The notes under the pieces were generated by a model. It was not told where the DNA came from. It saw only the letters and a list, made by a program, of their open reading frames with translations, and did no database searches. The position numbers and the translations under genes were made by a program. From Pedobacter sp. Leaf41 (GTDB lineage Bacteria > Bacteroidota > Bacteroidia > Sphingobacteriales > Sphingobacteriaceae), in the NCBI RefSeq assembly GCF_001422545.1, contig NZ_LMLE01000011.1, forward strand, positions 366,854-430,853: DNA of 64,000 nt, in the 5' to 3' direction. Shown piece after piece: positions 32,827 through 41,418 of this stretch; the first letter of the stretch is position 1; every line of letters begins with the position of its first letter.

Positions 32827-35238
32827 CTAATCATGATCCTTGTTCCATCTTATTTTTATCCCACCTTTATCATCGTCTATCGCTTTTAAGTGTAATACAA
32901 TGCCTTTCATTCTGGCCTCACGTTTTTCCTGCCTTGTTAAGTTTTCATCGCCTTTAGGATTGCGAAGTGGAATATCCAATTCTACGTTGGTACCAGTGCC
33001 GAGTGCATAAATTCCTTTTACGTTAAAATTCATGGCGCTAGAGTTAATCTGCATTGGGCTGATATCTACTTTATCGCCTCGGATATTTAAAGTGCCGTCA
33101 AGATTTTTAATCTCAACATTTGACAGGTTTCTGTTTGCGAAGGCAAACTTTCCGACTTTAACCATAGGCTCGAAATTAACAAGAGCTGCATTGCTTAAAT
33201 TAAAAACCACTTTTCCATTTATCGAGCGGGGTAGAATTTTGGCTGAATGAGAAATCTTTCCTGCAATATTTACGGTGGATGATAAATAGCCTTTCAGATT
33301 TTTATTGGTGATCGTTTTTTGTCCGAAATTATCAAAGGAATAGAAAAAATCTTTCACACTTACATGGCTAATTTTTGAATTGATTTTGAAGCTATTTGAA
33401 CCCGGCTGCTGAATTACACTTCCATTTAATGAAAGCGTTCCTCCAGCATGGGCTACACTAATTTTGTTAAAATAGATTCCTTCGCCTCTTAACGAAATAT
33501 CAGCAATTAGGTTTTTGGCTAAAAACTTTTCGTAAATCGCTTTATCTACCCGAAGATTCATATTCATTTTAGAAAGCTCTAAAACATTACTTAACTGTTT
33601 AGATGCTGCTTTCATTGAGTTGCTGGAAGAAGATTTCTTTGTTGTACGTGGACCTAAAAATGGAAGAAACTCGTTTAAATACAGTTGTGGACTGTGCATT
33701 TTAAGGTTCACTAAAATTTTATCAGGATCGGTATAGTAAAGTTTTGCAAAATTCTCAATGCTACAACTCACATTTAAAATGCTTTTACCCAGCTGAAAAC
33801 GGCCATTTTGGATAGATAAATCGTTTTGATTGAAATTGATATTCAATGCACTTTTTACTAAGTGAAGTTTTCGAGGAATATAGAGAATATCAGCATTTGC
33901 AATATTTATCTTTCCTGATACCACGGGTTTCGTAAACCTAAAATTGTCTATGTCGGCTTTGCAATATAGGCGCAAATCTGCAGTACCTTGTTTAAATTCA
34001 AAATCTTGTGTACCTAATGAATTATTCAGATTTGTAAGCGGAAACTGCGAAGTAACCAATCCAGTTGCGATGGGCCGCGATAAATTGGTCACTGTAAATG
34101 TATCTATTTTTAGAGGTGCATTATAATATTTAGCTGTTAAGCGGTGAAACTTAATGGCCGAATTTTCATCGCCAATAATGCCTCCAACAGTATCCTGGTT
34201 AGTAAATGATCCATCGAAGTTGGCCGATGTTAATTGCCCTGCAGGAATCGAAATTACATTATCTCTTACGGTAATCCCGACTTTAATTAAAGGATCGCCA
34301 AATTTACCTGATCCATCATCCACTATATTTCCTCTGATATCAATTGGTTTCTCAATGCCAAACTTCAACAACTTCGAAGAAATATTGGGCGATAGCAACA
34401 TCGCCACATCTTTAAATAAAATATCATCAACCGCAATGCTAATGGCAAATGCTGATTTATCTAATTCTATTTTTGCACCGATTTTGAATGGGTGCCCGCC
34501 AATTTTTAACACTTCAGGATCGAGAATTACGGCATCCATATCCCTGCTATAGTGTGCTGAAAGCGTTCCTTCTAGCGATTTGTCTTTCAAGAAACTTCCT
34601 TTCCGGGTATTGAAGGCAAAACTATTTACCTGTGTTTTGAGCTTAATTTTGCCAGTCCAGCCACTATCAGGGTATTGCATTCTGCCCTGGATTTGGTTGA
34701 TGTTAAAGTTAAAGAGCTTATGCCTTTTTTGGTTATCAATAATGAGGGAAACCCTATTAAAATCGATTTTTTTAACAGCAAGATCTGGCGATTTTGATTC
34801 CTTATCTTCAACTGCTTTTTTCTTCTTGAAAATGCTGGTATTACTATATCCGGTCGAATCGGTATAGAGATAGATGGATGCATCATTAATCGCTATTTGA
34901 TTGATGTTAACATTCCCTACAATTAAAGAAAGTACATTTAACGAAACATCAATATCCTGAGCTTTTAATAAATTATGCTTGTGCTGAATCCATAAACTAT
35001 CGCGTAGCAATACGCCATTTAAAGAAACAGAAACACCTGGAAAACTTTTCAGCAATGTCGGCTCCATGCCTGTAGCTGTAATCTGGCCATTCAAGTTTTT
35101 ATTTAACTGAGCCAATATCGTACTTAAAACTTCCTTTTTATTTCTACTGATGTAAAATGCAGCAGCCAGCCAGGTTATAATTACTAAAATAATTAAACCT
35201 GATAAAATACCTAACGAAATTTTGAGCCAGCGTTTCAT
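32827..35238 (-). CDS. AsmA-like family protein
   Basis: The product is 803 residues from ATG at 35236-35238 (MKRWLKISLGILSGLIILVI). One N-terminal TM helix (about 6-28) is followed by a long beta-rich periplasmic region typical of AsmA/TamB-like bridge proteins: LNKNLNGQITATGMEPTLLK, SFPGVSVSLNGVLLRDSLW, DIDVSLNVLSLIVGNVNINQ and a C-terminal AsmA_2-like part (LNGSVIQQPGSNSFKINSKI, GYLSSTVNIAGKISHSAKIL, PRSINGKVVFNLSNAALVNF, DGTLNIRGDKVDISPMQINS). Such proteins help move phospholipids between inner and outer membrane. Monocistronic. Confidence 0.85.
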   Translation of the reverse strand: MKRWLKISLGILSGLIILVIITWLAAAFYISRNKKEVLSTILAQLNKNLNGQITATGMEPTLLKSFPGVSVSLNGVLLRDSLWIQHKHNLLKAQDIDVSLNVLSLIVGNVNINQIAINDASIYLYTDSTGYSNTSIFKKKKAVEDKESKSPDLAVKKIDFNRVSLIIDNQKRHKLFNFNINQIQGRMQYPDSGWTGKIKLKTQVNSFAFNTRKGSFLKDKSLEGTLSAHYSRDMDAVILDPEVLKIGGHPFKIGAKIELDKSAFAISIAVDDILFKDVAMLLSPNISSKLLKFGIEKPIDIRGNIVDDGSGKFGDPLIKVGITVRDNVISIPAGQLTSANFDGSFTNQDTVGGIIGDENSAIKFHRLTAKYYNAPLKIDTFTVTNLSRPIATGLVTSQFPLTNLNNSLGTQDFEFKQGTADLRLYCKADIDNFRFTKPVVSGKINIANADILYIPRKLHLVKSALNINFNQNDLSIQNGRFQLGKSILNVSCSIENFAKLYYTDPDKILVNLKMHSPQLYLNEFLPFLGPRTTKKSSSSNSMKAASKQLSNVLELSKMNMNLRVDKAIYEKFLAKNLIADISLRGEGIYFNKISVAHAGGTLSLNGSVIQQPGSNSFKINSKISHVSVKDFFYSFDNFGQKTITNKNLKGYLSSTVNIAGKISHSAKILPRSINGKVVFNLSNAALVNFEPMVKVGKFAFANRNLSNVEIKNLDGTLNIRGDKVDISPMQINSSAMNFNVKGIYALGTGTNVELDIPLRNPKGDENLTRQEKREARMKGIVLHLKAIDDDKGGIKIRWNKDHD

Positions 35239-35364
35239 AAACATGATTGGTTTGAAGCAATATAATGTTTTTTAACGCATAATTGTTTTAGCCTAACTGA
35301 AAATAAATAGGCTTAAAAGGTGTAAGTGAAAGGATTAGCTCCCTATTCTTTTGAAAATTAAAAA

Positions 35365-35844
35365 CTATAGCAAATGTGCAAAAACCGTTGAATGCCAACT
35401 TTGTTTAAATGGAACTTCCCATTTAGTTTCCAGTTCGGCCAATGTCTGTACCATGTTATTAAACACAATAGTATCTGGCGTGATTTGTTTAATGTTAACC
35501 AAAGTTTCAAAGTCTTCTTTACTGTTCACGATTACTTCATCGCCAACTTTGTAGGCCATATTAAAGCGGTTGAATAGATCAACATTGAACTCTTGTTCAA
35601 TTTCCTTTATTAATCTTACAGAGCTGTCAATAGAGCAACCGGTAACATTCGCTTGTGACTCATCAACGGTTAGGATAATAAAAAAACCATATCTAACCTC
35701 AGCTTTAGCAAGCAATTCATTTCCATGCGCTTTCCACTGGTTGGTAAACGAAGCCAGCTTACTTAAAATGTCACTTTGCTCAGTAGGCGTAAATTTGCGG
35801 TTGCTTTGGTAAACCCAAACTCTTGATTGTGGAGAAAAACTCAT
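35365..35844 (-). CDS. Conserved Bacteroidota protein of unknown function
   Basis: The product is 159 residues from ATG at 35842-35844 (MSFSPQSRVWVYQSNRKFTP); an ATG two codons upstream is equivalent. It has a compact alpha/beta sequence: LASFTNQWKAHGNELLAKAE, RYGFFIILTVDESQANVTGC, SIDSSVRLIKEIEQEF. Members of this family are often labelled 'ABC transporter ATPase' in databases, but no Walker A or signature motif is present, so that label is not supported. Conserved as a single gene in Bacteroidota; role unknown. Confidence 0.65.
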   Translation of the reverse strand: MSFSPQSRVWVYQSNRKFTPTEQSDILSKLASFTNQWKAHGNELLAKAEVRYGFFIILTVDESQANVTGCSIDSSVRLIKEIEQEFNVDLFNRFNMAYKVGDEVIVNSKEDFETLVNIKQITPDTIVFNNMVQTLAELETKWEVPFKQSWHSTVFAHLL

Positions 35845-35894
35845 ATACAAATTTAGTATTTTAATTAAATTGGTGTGTTTAAAACGTCATCCCC

Positions 35895-36365
35895 ATGAAA
35901 AAGTTTACAATCAGCTTGAAAATAGTGCTTGTTTCAGCGCTATGTACGTTATTTTGTGCTTTTTCCGATCCCGAGTCTATTGAACAATACGTGGGATATT
36001 TACAAAAATCGCTAACAGATCATTATGATTTTAGTCAGGAAAGTAGCCAGATAAAGCGCTACGAACTCAACATTACTAACAATGGTTTTTGCCGCTACAA
36101 GCGATATTTTAACAATGGGAAAACAGAATATTTTGCTTTCAAGTTGGCAAAATTTAAGGATATGGATTATCTGGGCAATGCAACAGCAGGTAAGTTGTTT
36201 CTACGCACAAAAGGTGATGACGTAATCGTTCAAACTTATAAGGATAGGGGCGGAGATGTAGATTCGATGGCTACTCAGGTAATTATCCCGCTTAAAAATA
36301 TTGAGCCGGAAGAGCTGAATCTAATCAGGGAAAATTTCACGAAGATTAGCCCTAAAACTCCCTGA
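35895..36365 (+). CDS. Hypothetical secreted protein
   Basis: This 156-residue protein has a signal peptide MKKFTISLKIVLVSALCTLF then CAFSDPES, with cleavage likely near AFS-DPE. The mature part is mixed alpha/beta: QYVGYLQKSLTDHYDFSQES, SQIKRYELNITNNGFCRYKR, YFNNGKTEYFAFKLAKFKDM, LFLRTKGDDVIVQTYKDRGG. I do not recognise a family. It is divergent from the preceding gene by 50 bp and convergent with the Fe-S gene pair, separated by a hairpin. Confidence 0.6.
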   Translation: MKKFTISLKIVLVSALCTLFCAFSDPESIEQYVGYLQKSLTDHYDFSQESSQIKRYELNITNNGFCRYKRYFNNGKTEYFAFKLAKFKDMDYLGNATAGKLFLRTKGDDVIVQTYKDRGGDVDSMATQVIIPLKNIEPEELNLIRENFTKISPKTP

Positions 36366-36427
36366 AGGGGTTTTTGAAAGCTAGTGAGATAGGTCTATTG
36401 TTGGGAAGAAATAGTAAATCTCCAGCA

Positions 36428-36458
36428 ATCGCCTTGCATAAAACGTTCGCAAGGCGAT
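36428..36458. terminator. Hairpin between convergent genes
   Basis: ATCGCCTTGC pairs perfectly with GCAAGGCGAT around an 11-nt loop. It lies in the 108-bp gap between convergent genes ending at 36365 and 36474, so it probably ends transcription, although the T-run is weak (GTTTGCTTT). Confidence 0.6.
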
Positions 36459-36473
36459 GTTTGCTTTAGGGGC

Positions 36474-37262
36474 TTAGAGACCATTTGCCCTTACTGTAAT
36501 CTCTGCAATATCTAACACTTTAACTTCTTGTTCTTTGTCTTTTAGTTTTACACCATCACTGAGCATGGTCATACAGAATGGGCATCCCGCTGCGATAAAC
36601 TGTGGGTTGGTTTCCAATGCTTCATCAATGCGTTCTACATTGATATCTTTTTTGCCTTTTTCAGGTTCTTTAAACATTTGTGCACCACCCGCTCCACAAC
36701 AAAGTCCATTGCTTTTACAACGTTTCATTTCTACCAGTTGGGCATCTAACACTTCTAATGCTTTTCTTGGTGCTTCGTAAATTCCATTTCCACGGCCCAA
36801 ATAGCAAGGATCATGATACGTTATTTTTTTGCCCTTAAAACTTTCTCCGCCTTCAGCTTTTAGTTTGCCTTCATTTATTAAATCCTGAATTAATTGGGTG
36901 TGGTGAATAACTTCGTATGTTCCACCTAAACCTGGATATTCATTTTTAATCGTATTGAAACAGTGCGGGCAACCGGTCACTATTTTTTTAATATTATAAG
37001 CGTTAAGCACCTCAATATTCGTCATAGCCTGCATTTGAAAAAGAAATTCGTTTCCTGCTCTCTTTGCCGGATCTCCTGTACAGCCTTCTTCGGTGCCCAA
37101 TACTGCATATTTGATCCCCACATGATGTAAAATTTTACAAATATCGCGGGTAATTTTTTGTGCTCTTTCATCGTAACTCCCAGCGCAGCCCACCCAAAAT
37201 AATATTTCTGGTTCTTCGCCCGCGGCCATTAACTCGGCCATTGTAGGTACTTTAAATTCCAT
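36474..37262 (-). CDS. (Fe-S)-binding protein, CCG-domain subunit (HdrB/GlpC-like)
   Basis: A 262-residue soluble protein with two cysteine-rich CCG domains: an N-terminal VGCAGSYDERAQKITRDICK ... GTEEGCTGDPAKRAGNEF ... VTGCPHCFNTIKNEYP, and a C-terminal KITYHDPCYLGRGNGIYEAP ... KRCKSNGLCCGAGGAQMFKE ... AAGCPFCMTML. The CCG domain holds a non-cubane [4Fe-4S] cluster in heterodisulfide-reductase-like enzymes. It pairs with the membrane subunit encoded 101 bp upstream (37364-38659); together they probably oxidise an unknown donor and pass electrons to menaquinone. Confidence 0.88.
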   Translation of the reverse strand: MEFKVPTMAELMAAGEEPEILFWVGCAGSYDERAQKITRDICKILHHVGIKYAVLGTEEGCTGDPAKRAGNEFLFQMQAMTNIEVLNAYNIKKIVTGCPHCFNTIKNEYPGLGGTYEVIHHTQLIQDLINEGKLKAEGGESFKGKKITYHDPCYLGRGNGIYEAPRKALEVLDAQLVEMKRCKSNGLCCGAGGAQMFKEPEKGKKDINVERIDEALETNPQFIAAGCPFCMTMLSDGVKLKDKEQEVKVLDIAEITVRANGL

Positions 37263-37363
37263 TTTCTTAGTAGCTAGTATTTAGTATCAAGTAACAAGAC
37301 TTGATTTTCAATCACGTTAATTTATTTGGTTTTAGTGCTAGACTGATGACTTCAAATTCACAA

Positions 37364-38659
37364 CTATTTTTCATTTGCCCAATTAAAACGATCTGCCGGA
37401 GAATATTTCCATGGCGCCTGGTTGTTCTCGATATTTCCAAGCATGGCATTGATGCTTGCAGGCGCTTGAGATTCTTCCATTACTGCATATCGACGCAATT
37501 CGGTTATAATTTGTAGCGGATCGATATTTACCGGGCAGGCCTCTACGCAAGCATTACAGCTGGTGCATGCCCAAATTTCTTCTCTGGTGATATAATCGTC
37601 TAGTAAAGCCTTTCCGTCTTGATGTTCAGGGCCATTTTTCTCAATATTTTTTCCGATTTCATCTATTCGGTCACGGGTATCCATCATAATTTTCCGTGGC
37701 GATAAAAGCTTACCGGTAATATTTGCAGGGCAAACCGATGTGCAGCGCCCACATTCGGTGCAGGTGTAAGCGTTCATTAAATTTACCCAGGTAAGATCTG
37801 TAGCATCTTTTGCCCCAAACTTACCAGCCTCTGTTTCCGCAGGAACAAATGAAGGATCCAGCATGGCTTTTACCTCGTTTGTAACAGATGCCATATTGGT
37901 GAATTCCCCTTTCGGTTCTAAATTTGAAAAGTACGTGTTTGGGAAAGCAAATAAAATATGGAAGTGCTTTGAGTATGGCAAATAATTTAAGAAAGCCAGA
38001 ATACCGATGATGTGAAACCACCAGCAACCGCGTTCGATCATCACTAATGCGCTTTCATTTGAGGGTAACAAATTCATCAAATATTGGCTTACAGGAAAGG
38101 AGCCGGCAACTGTATAATGATTGGCACCCAGTATTTGCAATTTTGCATCAGCTGCATTCATCAAGAGAAAAGCACTCATTAGTAAAATTTCTACAATGAG
38201 AATATAGTTCGCGTCTGATTTGGGCCAATTGGTCATTTCTACACCTTTGAAACGCCTTAATTTTAAAACATTTCTACGAATAAGAAAAATAACACAGGAT
38301 ACCCAAACCGTTAAGGCCAAGATTTCAAAAGAGCCGATTAAAAAATTGTAGAGACCACCTAAGCCATTAAAGATTCGATGCGTTCCGAAAAGGCCATCAA
38401 TCATGATTTCTAATACCTCGATGTTGATGATGACGAAACCGATGTAGACAAAAAAGTGAAGGAATGCCGGGATAGGGCGCACCACCATTTTTGATTGGCC
38501 GAATGCAACACGAAGCATCGTCATTAACCTTTTTTGAGGCTGATCGCTTCTATCAACAGATTTTCCTAATCGGATATTGCGAATAATTTTGCGAAAATTA
38601 AAGGTAAACAGCGCAATTGCTGCAAGTGTTATTACTAGAAATAGGATCTGAGCCACCAT
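37364..38659 (-). CDS. Membrane Fe-S oxidoreductase subunit (NarI-like plus 4Fe-4S dicluster)
   Basis: A 431-residue protein. The N-terminal ~250 residues carry about five or six TM helices (MVAQILFLVITLAAIALFTF, IPAFLHFFVYIGFVIINIEV, GSFEILALTVWVSCVIFLIR and others) with His residues suited to b-type heme. The C-terminal domain has two 4Fe-4S motifs, CTECGRCTSVCPANITGK and CTSCNACVEACPVNIDP. This is the HdrC/DsrK-related architecture in which a cytochrome-like anchor exchanges electrons with quinone. Its partner with CCG domains is downstream. The complex is widely conserved in Bacteroidota; its donor is unknown. Confidence 0.88.
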   Translation of the reverse strand: MVAQILFLVITLAAIALFTFNFRKIIRNIRLGKSVDRSDQPQKRLMTMLRVAFGQSKMVVRPIPAFLHFFVYIGFVIINIEVLEIMIDGLFGTHRIFNGLGGLYNFLIGSFEILALTVWVSCVIFLIRRNVLKLRRFKGVEMTNWPKSDANYILIVEILLMSAFLLMNAADAKLQILGANHYTVAGSFPVSQYLMNLLPSNESALVMIERGCWWFHIIGILAFLNYLPYSKHFHILFAFPNTYFSNLEPKGEFTNMASVTNEVKAMLDPSFVPAETEAGKFGAKDATDLTWVNLMNAYTCTECGRCTSVCPANITGKLLSPRKIMMDTRDRIDEIGKNIEKNGPEHQDGKALLDDYITREEIWACTSCNACVEACPVNIDPLQIITELRRYAVMEESQAPASINAMLGNIENNQAPWKYSPADRFNWANEK

Positions 38660-38841
38660 GCAATATTATATTGTTTATGCTAAATTATGATATTAATCGA
38701 AATAAATTACTATGCATGCATAAAAAAAGTATGAAAATTTTTAGTTTGTATTCATTCTAAGCCATACATTCATGTATTTTTTGGTTACTAAAAATTTAAT
38801 TAATTGATTATCAGAGTTCAACTAAAATAATGAGAAAAAAG

Positions 38842-38872
38842 TTTTGCTTTTGGGAAAAGAACGCTACATTTG
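38842..38872 (+). promoter_or_regulatory. Promoter of first tRNA-Phe gene
   Basis: TTTTG at 38842-38846 and TACATTTG at 38865-38872 are separated by 18 bp, a good match to the TTG/TAnnTTTG promoter of Bacteroidota, 46 bp before the tRNA. Confidence 0.8.
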
Positions 38873-38918
38873 TGCCTCCAAAACGGGTTATTTCATTGTA
38901 AATTATCCTAATGTAGGA

Positions 38919-38991
38919 GGTGCCATAGCTCAGTCGGTAGAGCAAAGGACTGAAAATCCTTGTGTCCCTGGTTCGAATCCAGGTGGCACCA
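38919..38991 (+). tRNA. tRNA-Phe (anticodon GAA), copy 1
   Basis: A 73-nt cloverleaf: acceptor GGTGCCA pairs with TGGCACC, D-arm GCTC/GAGC, anticodon stem AAGGA/TCCTT with loop CTGAAAA (anticodon GAA at 38952-38954), T-arm CCTGG TTCGAAT CCAGG, and discriminator A at 38991. CCA is not encoded. The sequence is identical to the copy at 39117. Confidence 0.97.
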
Positions 38992-38996
38992 CTTCC

Positions 38997-39026
38997 AAAA
39001 GCCTTTCAGAGATGACAGGCTTTTTT
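38997..39026 (+). terminator. Terminator of first tRNA-Phe gene
   Basis: AAAAGCCTTTCA pairs with TGACAGGCTTTT (one mismatch) around GAGA, followed by T. Confidence 0.75.
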
Positions 39027-39071
39027 GATAAAAAGATTCTCTGCGATAGGGAAATAAATTAAAATGGGTTG

Positions 39072-39101
39072 TTGCATTTGAAGAAAAGAATACTACATTT
39101 G
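39072..39101 (+). promoter_or_regulatory. Promoter of second tRNA-Phe gene
   Basis: TTG at 39072-39074 and TACATTTG at 39094-39101, 19 bp apart, 15 bp before the tRNA. The -7 box is identical to that of copy 1, so the promoter was duplicated with the gene. Confidence 0.8.
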
Positions 39102-39116
39102 CATTCCTAAACGAAT

Positions 39117-39189
39117 GGTGCCATAGCTCAGTCGGTAGAGCAAAGGACTGAAAATCCTTGTGTCCCTGGTTCGAATCCAGGTGGCACCA
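39117..39189 (+). tRNA. tRNA-Phe (anticodon GAA), copy 2
   Basis: A 73-nt gene identical base for base to the copy at 38919, with anticodon GAA at 39150-39152. The two copies are 125 bp apart, each with its own promoter and terminator: a recent tandem duplication of a whole transcription unit. Confidence 0.97.
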
Positions 39190-39193
39190 CAAA

Positions 39194-39231
39194 AAAGCCT
39201 TTAGATGAAAATCTAAAGGCTTTCGTTTTTT
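39194..39231 (+). terminator. Terminator of second tRNA-Phe gene
   Basis: AAAGCCTTTAGAT pairs perfectly with ATCTAAAGGCTTT around GAAA; T-run after one C. It also faces the convergent SRPBCC gene. Confidence 0.85.
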
Positions 39232-39232
39232 A

Positions 39233-39679
39233 TCAGGTTTCGATGTGATCTAGTGCGCTTCCTTCGGCCAAATCTTTAACTTTTTGTAAGGCTTTAGGCC
39301 AGGTTTCCTCAAAATAACCTTTCCACTCGTCTGTTATACCCATGTCTATCTTAAGTTCAGTTTTTCCGTCTTTTTCGCTAAGCGAATAATTTTCTAAAGG
39401 TTCTCCCCAGTCTTTAAGTTCCTCTTTACCATCTTTCACTTCGCCTAAATGTTTAATAGACATAAATTTGTTCGGGATATTATTTTCAATAACAGCAAGC
39501 ATTCCGTTTCCTGTTCCATCACCAAATATTGCTTTGCTTCCTTTTTGCCAATCGGTTTCTACTGACGAATTTTCTGCAAAGGCTACAGTCCATTTTGGAT
39601 AGGTTTCTTTACCAAAAAGTACATCCCATACCTTTTCTGCACTGGCATTAATTTCCGTTTTGAATTCAATCTTTTCCAT
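39233..39679 (-). CDS. SRPBCC (AHSA1-like) domain protein
   Basis: A 148-residue START/Bet v1-like fold: MEKIEFKTEINASAEKVWDV, LFGKETYPKWTVAFAENSSV, GSKAIFGDGTGNGMLAVIEN, MSIKHLGEVKDGKEELKDWG and a C-terminal long helix (FEETWPKALQKVKDLAEG). This is the AHSA1/polyketide cyclase-like type that binds hydrophobic ligands; no catalytic residues can be defined. It starts 16 bp after the DUF1801 gene's end and is likely co-transcribed with it, a frequent pair in Bacteroidota. Confidence 0.85.
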   Translation of the reverse strand: MEKIEFKTEINASAEKVWDVLFGKETYPKWTVAFAENSSVETDWQKGSKAIFGDGTGNGMLAVIENNIPNKFMSIKHLGEVKDGKEELKDWGEPLENYSLSEKDGKTELKIDMGITDEWKGYFEETWPKALQKVKDLAEGSALDHIET

Positions 39680-39695
39680 ATTATTTGAATTTTGA

Positions 39696-40055
39696 TTAGG
39701 CGTTTTCCATTAAGGTTACCCAGGCATTCACAGCTTTTTTCAAGCCATCAGCATGCGTTTTTACGTCTTCCATGTTGTAAAATTTAGCATAAGCTTTGCC
39801 TTTGGTCTGTTCTTCCAAAAAACCAAAATCACCATTAAAAAGTGATGCTTTGTGAAATATTACAATCACATAGTTCTTGATTTTTGGATTTATCGTTGCC
39901 ATATCGCCTTTGAAGCTAAAATTCGGTCCGCCCCATTTTATACTGCTTTCAATTTTAGGGTTGGCATTTTGTATAATCGTAATCACTTCAAACATTTCTT
40001 TTTTTAAAGGATGATCAAGCGTATCAATTAATTGCTGTATTTTATCATTCATCAT
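39696..40055 (-). CDS. DUF1801 domain-containing protein
   Basis: The product is 119 residues from ATG at 40053-40055 (MMNDKIQQLIDTLDHPLKKE); the frame extends further to an ATG at 40088, but those residues (MMFSYLNIALL) are atypical. Family features: IIQNANPKIESSIKWGGPNF, SFKGDMATINPKIKNYVIVI, FHKASLFNGDFGFLEEQTKG. Same family as the partial gene at 1-290 but quite divergent from it. Biochemical role unknown. Same strand as the downstream SRPBCC gene. Confidence 0.8.
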   Translation of the reverse strand: MMNDKIQQLIDTLDHPLKKEMFEVITIIQNANPKIESSIKWGGPNFSFKGDMATINPKIKNYVIVIFHKASLFNGDFGFLEEQTKGKAYAKFYNMEDVKTHADGLKKAVNAWVTLMENA

Positions 40056-40200
40056 TAAAAGGGCTATATTCAAATATGAGAACATCAAAATTTAAAGTTG
40101 CAGTGTAATAGCGACATTTTTCGGGTGTGATTTAAGAATTTCCTGAATCAACCATTTCATAAAAAGAAATAAAACTGTTCCCAGATGAAAAAATAACATA

Positions 40201-40236
40201 AAAAAACTCCCTTCATTATTTGAAGGGAGTTTTTAT
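40201..40236. terminator. Terminator after the LEA-like lipoprotein gene
   Basis: AAAAACTCCCTTCA pairs with TGAAGGGAGTTTTT around TTATT-type loop; symmetric A- and T-runs allow function on either strand. It lies immediately after the stop of the minus-strand gene. Confidence 0.85.
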
Positions 40237-40839
40237 TTAAAGCAATATTTTGCTGCTAATATCTTTATTGATGGTGATGTAACCTGGATATTTGACTGGC
40301 GTATTTCCAAGCATAAAAGTCGGTTTGATTTTTATCGTTAACAATCCCAACTTCTCGTCTTTTGACGAAGATCCTTTTTGAGCAGCCTTCACAATATCAT
40401 TGAAAACGTTTCCATTTGAAACTAAACCATAAATGTTGCTGATCAATTGAACAGGTACAGTAACGGTTTGTCCTTGCGCAATGCTCACATTCTGGTTCAC
40501 AATTCCTTCTGCCAAATCAGTGTTGTTAACTAAAATTTTGTATTCAAACTGATTAATTGCAGCCAGATTCGCTGATGGATTTGTAATCTCCAGGTTTAGA
40601 TTTGCTTTTAACGGAATATCTTTTCTTAATAAGCCCAAAGCCACCCCAGGCAGGCTGGATAAACTAAAACTTTGCTGATCAATTAATTTTTTAACATCGG
40701 TACCGGCAATGGTAATCTGTTGAACATTTGTTATTTTATAAGTACAGTCTTCCAGCGCCTTTATTTGTTGCGCCTGCCTGTTTATGCCGCAACTAAATAG
40801 AGTAATAGTTACCAGGCAAAGCAATAGTGTGTTTTTCAT
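40237..40839 (-). CDS. LEA type 2-like lipoprotein
   Basis: The product is 200 residues from ATG at 40837-40839 (MKNTLLLCLVTITLFSCGIN), a lipoprotein with lipobox LFSC. The mature part resembles the water-stress/LEA14 beta-sandwich: LRKDIPLKANLNLEITNPSA, NLAAINQFEYKILVNNTDLA, EGIVNQNVSIAQGQTVTVPV, KLGLLTIKIKPTFMLGN. Such domains occur in envelope proteins of unknown function. Own terminator follows; no obvious partner. Confidence 0.65.
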   Translation of the reverse strand: MKNTLLLCLVTITLFSCGINRQAQQIKALEDCTYKITNVQQITIAGTDVKKLIDQQSFSLSSLPGVALGLLRKDIPLKANLNLEITNPSANLAAINQFEYKILVNNTDLAEGIVNQNVSIAQGQTVTVPVQLISNIYGLVSNGNVFNDIVKAAQKGSSSKDEKLGLLTIKIKPTFMLGNTPVKYPGYITINKDISSKILL

Positions 40840-40904
40840 GTTAATCATAACGCCAATTTAGGCAAACTATTTCAGGAACAACATTTCTTTAACTAAAATT
40901 AGCA

Positions 40905-41321
40905 TTACGGACTTACCGTTTCAATGTCATCACGTTTATCATCCGGGTTGATATCATCTTGTTTTTCAGTTGCCTCATCTGTAGCCTCTTCGTTTTCGCT
41001 AATTTCTTCCTTGGTGGATTGTTCGCTTTGATCAGCGGTTTCTGCGCTGTTTTCACCTTCAGTTACTGGTAATCCTTCACTTTCTGGTGCTTTACTTTCC
41101 GATCCAGTTTGCGCTGCTTCAGCACTTTTTTCAGCTGTATCTTCGTTATCTTCAGGCTGTTCTTGCGCCTCATTGGTATTTTCATCTACAGGCTTTGATG
41201 GATCCACTTCCTCTTTATGGGCCGAAGGAACAACTGTTTCAATATCCAATTGAACATCATCTGTCGGTTTCGGTTGTGTATTTGTATTTTCTTCTGTTGT
41301 TTTATCTTTTTCGTTTTCCAT
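40905..41321 (-). CDS. Acidic low-complexity protein
   Basis: A 138-residue protein made almost wholly of Glu, Asp, Thr, Ser, Pro, Gln and Ala (EEENTNTQPKPTDDVQLDIE-like stretches, DNEDTAEKSAEAAQTGSESK, DDINPDDKRDDIETVSP). It repeats the element DIETVVPS near residue 26 and DIETVSP at the end. There is no hydrophobic segment or known domain; probably disordered. A stress-related or scaffold role is possible but unsupported. Confidence 0.55.
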   Translation of the reverse strand: MENEKDKTTEENTNTQPKPTDDVQLDIETVVPSAHKEEVDPSKPVDENTNEAQEQPEDNEDTAEKSAEAAQTGSESKAPESEGLPVTEGENSAETADQSEQSTKEEISENEEATDEATEKQDDINPDDKRDDIETVSP

Positions 41322-41418
41322 GATAGTATATTTTCTTTATTAAATGAATTCGAGCACAATTTTGTTTCAAATTTCTTCAATGCTTTAGGCTGCTATTTCT
41401 ACCTTTGAGGAAAAAGCT

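Noticed and set aside
35365..35844. ABC transporter ATPase label for the conserved protein
   Set aside because: No Walker A, Walker B or LSGGQ signature is present in its 159 residues.
38908..39192. Minus-strand open frame with HLDSNQGHKDFQSFALPTEL repeated
   Set aside because: It is antisense to the two tRNA-Phe genes; the repeated peptide is only the translated tRNA sequence.
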